DNA of 32,961 nucleotides from Pararobbsia alpina (GTDB taxonomy: Bacteria > Pseudomonadota > Gammaproteobacteria > Burkholderiales > Burkholderiaceae). Below are positions 32,160 to 32,961 of the stretch, one piece after another (positions within the stretch are counted from its first letter, which is position 1; every line of letters starts with the position of its first letter). The position numbers and the translations under genes were made by a program. The notes under the pieces are model-generated. The model searched no databases. It saw only the letters and a program-made list of their open reading frames with translations, and was not told the DNA's origin. The stretch is from contig NZ_CADIKM010000045.1 in assembly GCF_902859895.1 (NCBI RefSeq), positions 1 to 32,961 on the forward strand, written 5' to 3'.

Positions 32160-32961
32160 ACCAGGACCTCTATCGCGTCATTTTCAATGCTGCGCGTGGC
32201 CTCTGGATGGCGGTGCAAGAAACCGCGGTGGGCCGGGCAACAGGGACATCACGGGGAGGCGTCCGTTTGTCATCTGCCGCTGCGCTGTCGCGGATCGACC
32301 TGCTCGCCATGCGCCCGGTTGCGTTCGCCGCGCTCTGCATGCTGGGCATGCTGCCCGTCGCGGTCGATGCGCAAGTCGTGGCTGCGCCTTCGGGAAACAG
32401 CAAGCCGGTCGTCGGCGTGACGGCCAACGGCACGCCGCTCGTCCAGATTTCGACGCCGAACGGCGCGGGCGTATCGAACAACAACTTCACGCAGTACAAC
32501 GTCGGCAGCAAGGGTCTGATTCTCAACAATGCGACCGGCCATGTGCAAACTCAACAGGCCGGACTGGTCGGCGCGAACCCGTCTCTCGCCGGTAGTGGCG
32601 CGCGGGTCATCGTCAACCAGGTCGTTGGCGGCAGCCCGAGTCAATTGCTCGGTTACACCGAGGTTGCGGGTCAACGCGCCGATGTGATCATCGCGAATCC
32701 GGCGGGCATTTTTTGCAATGGTTGCGGCTTCATCAACACGAATCGCGGCGTGTTGGCGACCGGCACGCCCGTCTTTGGCGGAACGGGAAGCCTCGATGCG
32801 TTTCACGTGACGGGAGGCCAGATCCAGATCGGATCGAACGGGCTGAATGCGAGCGGCATTGATCAGGTCGACCTGATCGCTCGTAGCGTAGCGCTCAATG
32901 GGCAGGTTTGGGCGAACAAGGCGCTCAATGTCGTCGCGGGTCACAACCACGTTCGCTACGA
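32156..32961 (+). CDS. TpsA hemagglutinin/hemolysin-like exoprotein, N-terminus (cut by window edge)
   Basis: The frame from ATG 32156 is open to the window edge (268 codons). It begins with an extended signal peptide region (MNQDLYRVIFNAARGLWMAV), continues to a hydrophobic core ending PVAVDAQ, and then the TPS domain: STPNGAGVSNNNFTQYNVG, GLILNN, ADVIIANPAGIFCNGCGFIN, NRGVLATGTP. The NPxGI segment and the CNGC cysteine pair mark the secretion domain of FhaB/ShlA-type exoproteins. These are adhesins, cytolysins or contact-dependent inhibition toxins; the type cannot be decided without the C-terminus. ATGA overlap with tpsB shows coupling. Confidence 0.92.
   Translation, partial: MNQDLYRVIFNAARGLWMAVQETAVGRATGTSRGGVRLSSAAALSRIDLLAMRPVAFAALCMLGMLPVAVDAQVVAAPSGNSKPVVGVTANGTPLVQISTPNGAGVSNNNFTQYNVGSKGLILNNATGHVQTQQAGLVGANPSLAGSGARVIVNQVVGGSPSQLLGYTEVAGQRADVIIANPAGIFCNGCGFINTNRGVLATGTPVFGGTGSLDAFHVTGGQIQIGSNGLNASGIDQVDLIARSVALNGQVWANKALNVVAGHNHVRY

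Noticed and set aside
1-32961. tRNA, rRNA, CRISPR arrays, transposases and integrases
   Set aside because: None was recognised on reading either strand. The only repeats are short local ones, not spaced arrays.

Overview
The window looks like a chromosome, chromid or large plasmid segment from a Burkholderiaceae beta-proteobacterium (Paraburkholderia, Caballeronia, Burkholderia or Cupriavidus type). The signs are high GC, strong G/C third positions, the hut gene order, a DUF3311/symporter pair and chr/cop gene types typical of that family. Genus is an inference from gene content, because no marker gene is present.

Left edge (1-2000): the 5' end of a FixJ/LuxR-type response regulator runs off the window on the minus strand. 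About 1.7 kb of gene-poor DNA follows, holding one small hypothetical gene and what looks like the C-terminal remnant of a chromate transporter fused against the end of copD.

Heavy-metal block (1993-15232): first comes a minus-strand copper operon, in transcription order a CzcI-like His-rich secreted protein, a small secreted protein, a TolC/CzcC-type outer membrane lipoprotein, a Tat-exported multicopper oxidase, a CusF-like periplasmic copper protein, CopC and CopD. A CueR-like dyad lies upstream. Next is a cobalt/nickel-type unit, dmeR-dmeF plus a DUF1289 gene, divergent from an EamA/DMT permease with a very His-rich tail. Two C/G-tract dyads in the shared intergenic region suit the RcnR/CsoR-type repressor. 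Then comes a chromate operon: chrB, chrA, a Tat-exported Fe/Mn superoxide dismutase (chrC-like) and a stand-alone ChrB C-terminal-domain protein, with overlapping stops and starts. A YncE-like beta-propeller protein follows. A clean dyad overlaps the chrB start codon.

Middle (15233-22300): after an AT-rich spacer come a MarR regulator with a candidate operator, a luciferase-like flavin monooxygenase with a strong terminator, a minus-strand DUF3311/sodium:solute symporter pair (MctP-like), a dapA-type 3' remnant, an alpha/beta hydrolase, a PHB-depolymerase-type esterase and a ribbon-helix-helix protein whose gene is preceded by a perfect 13-bp-arm inverted repeat.

Histidine utilisation (22350-29958): hutH-hutC-hutU-hutD-hutI-hutF on the plus strand, preceded by two HutC-type operators. 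Together they convert histidine through urocanate, imidazolone propionate and formiminoglutamate to N-formylglutamate. The final hutG is not in the window.

Right edge (30305-32961): a two-partner secretion pair, a TpsB (FhaC/ShlB) gene with an apparent +1 frameshift overlapped by the start of a TpsA (hemagglutinin/hemolysin-like) gene with an extended signal peptide. The latter continues beyond the window.
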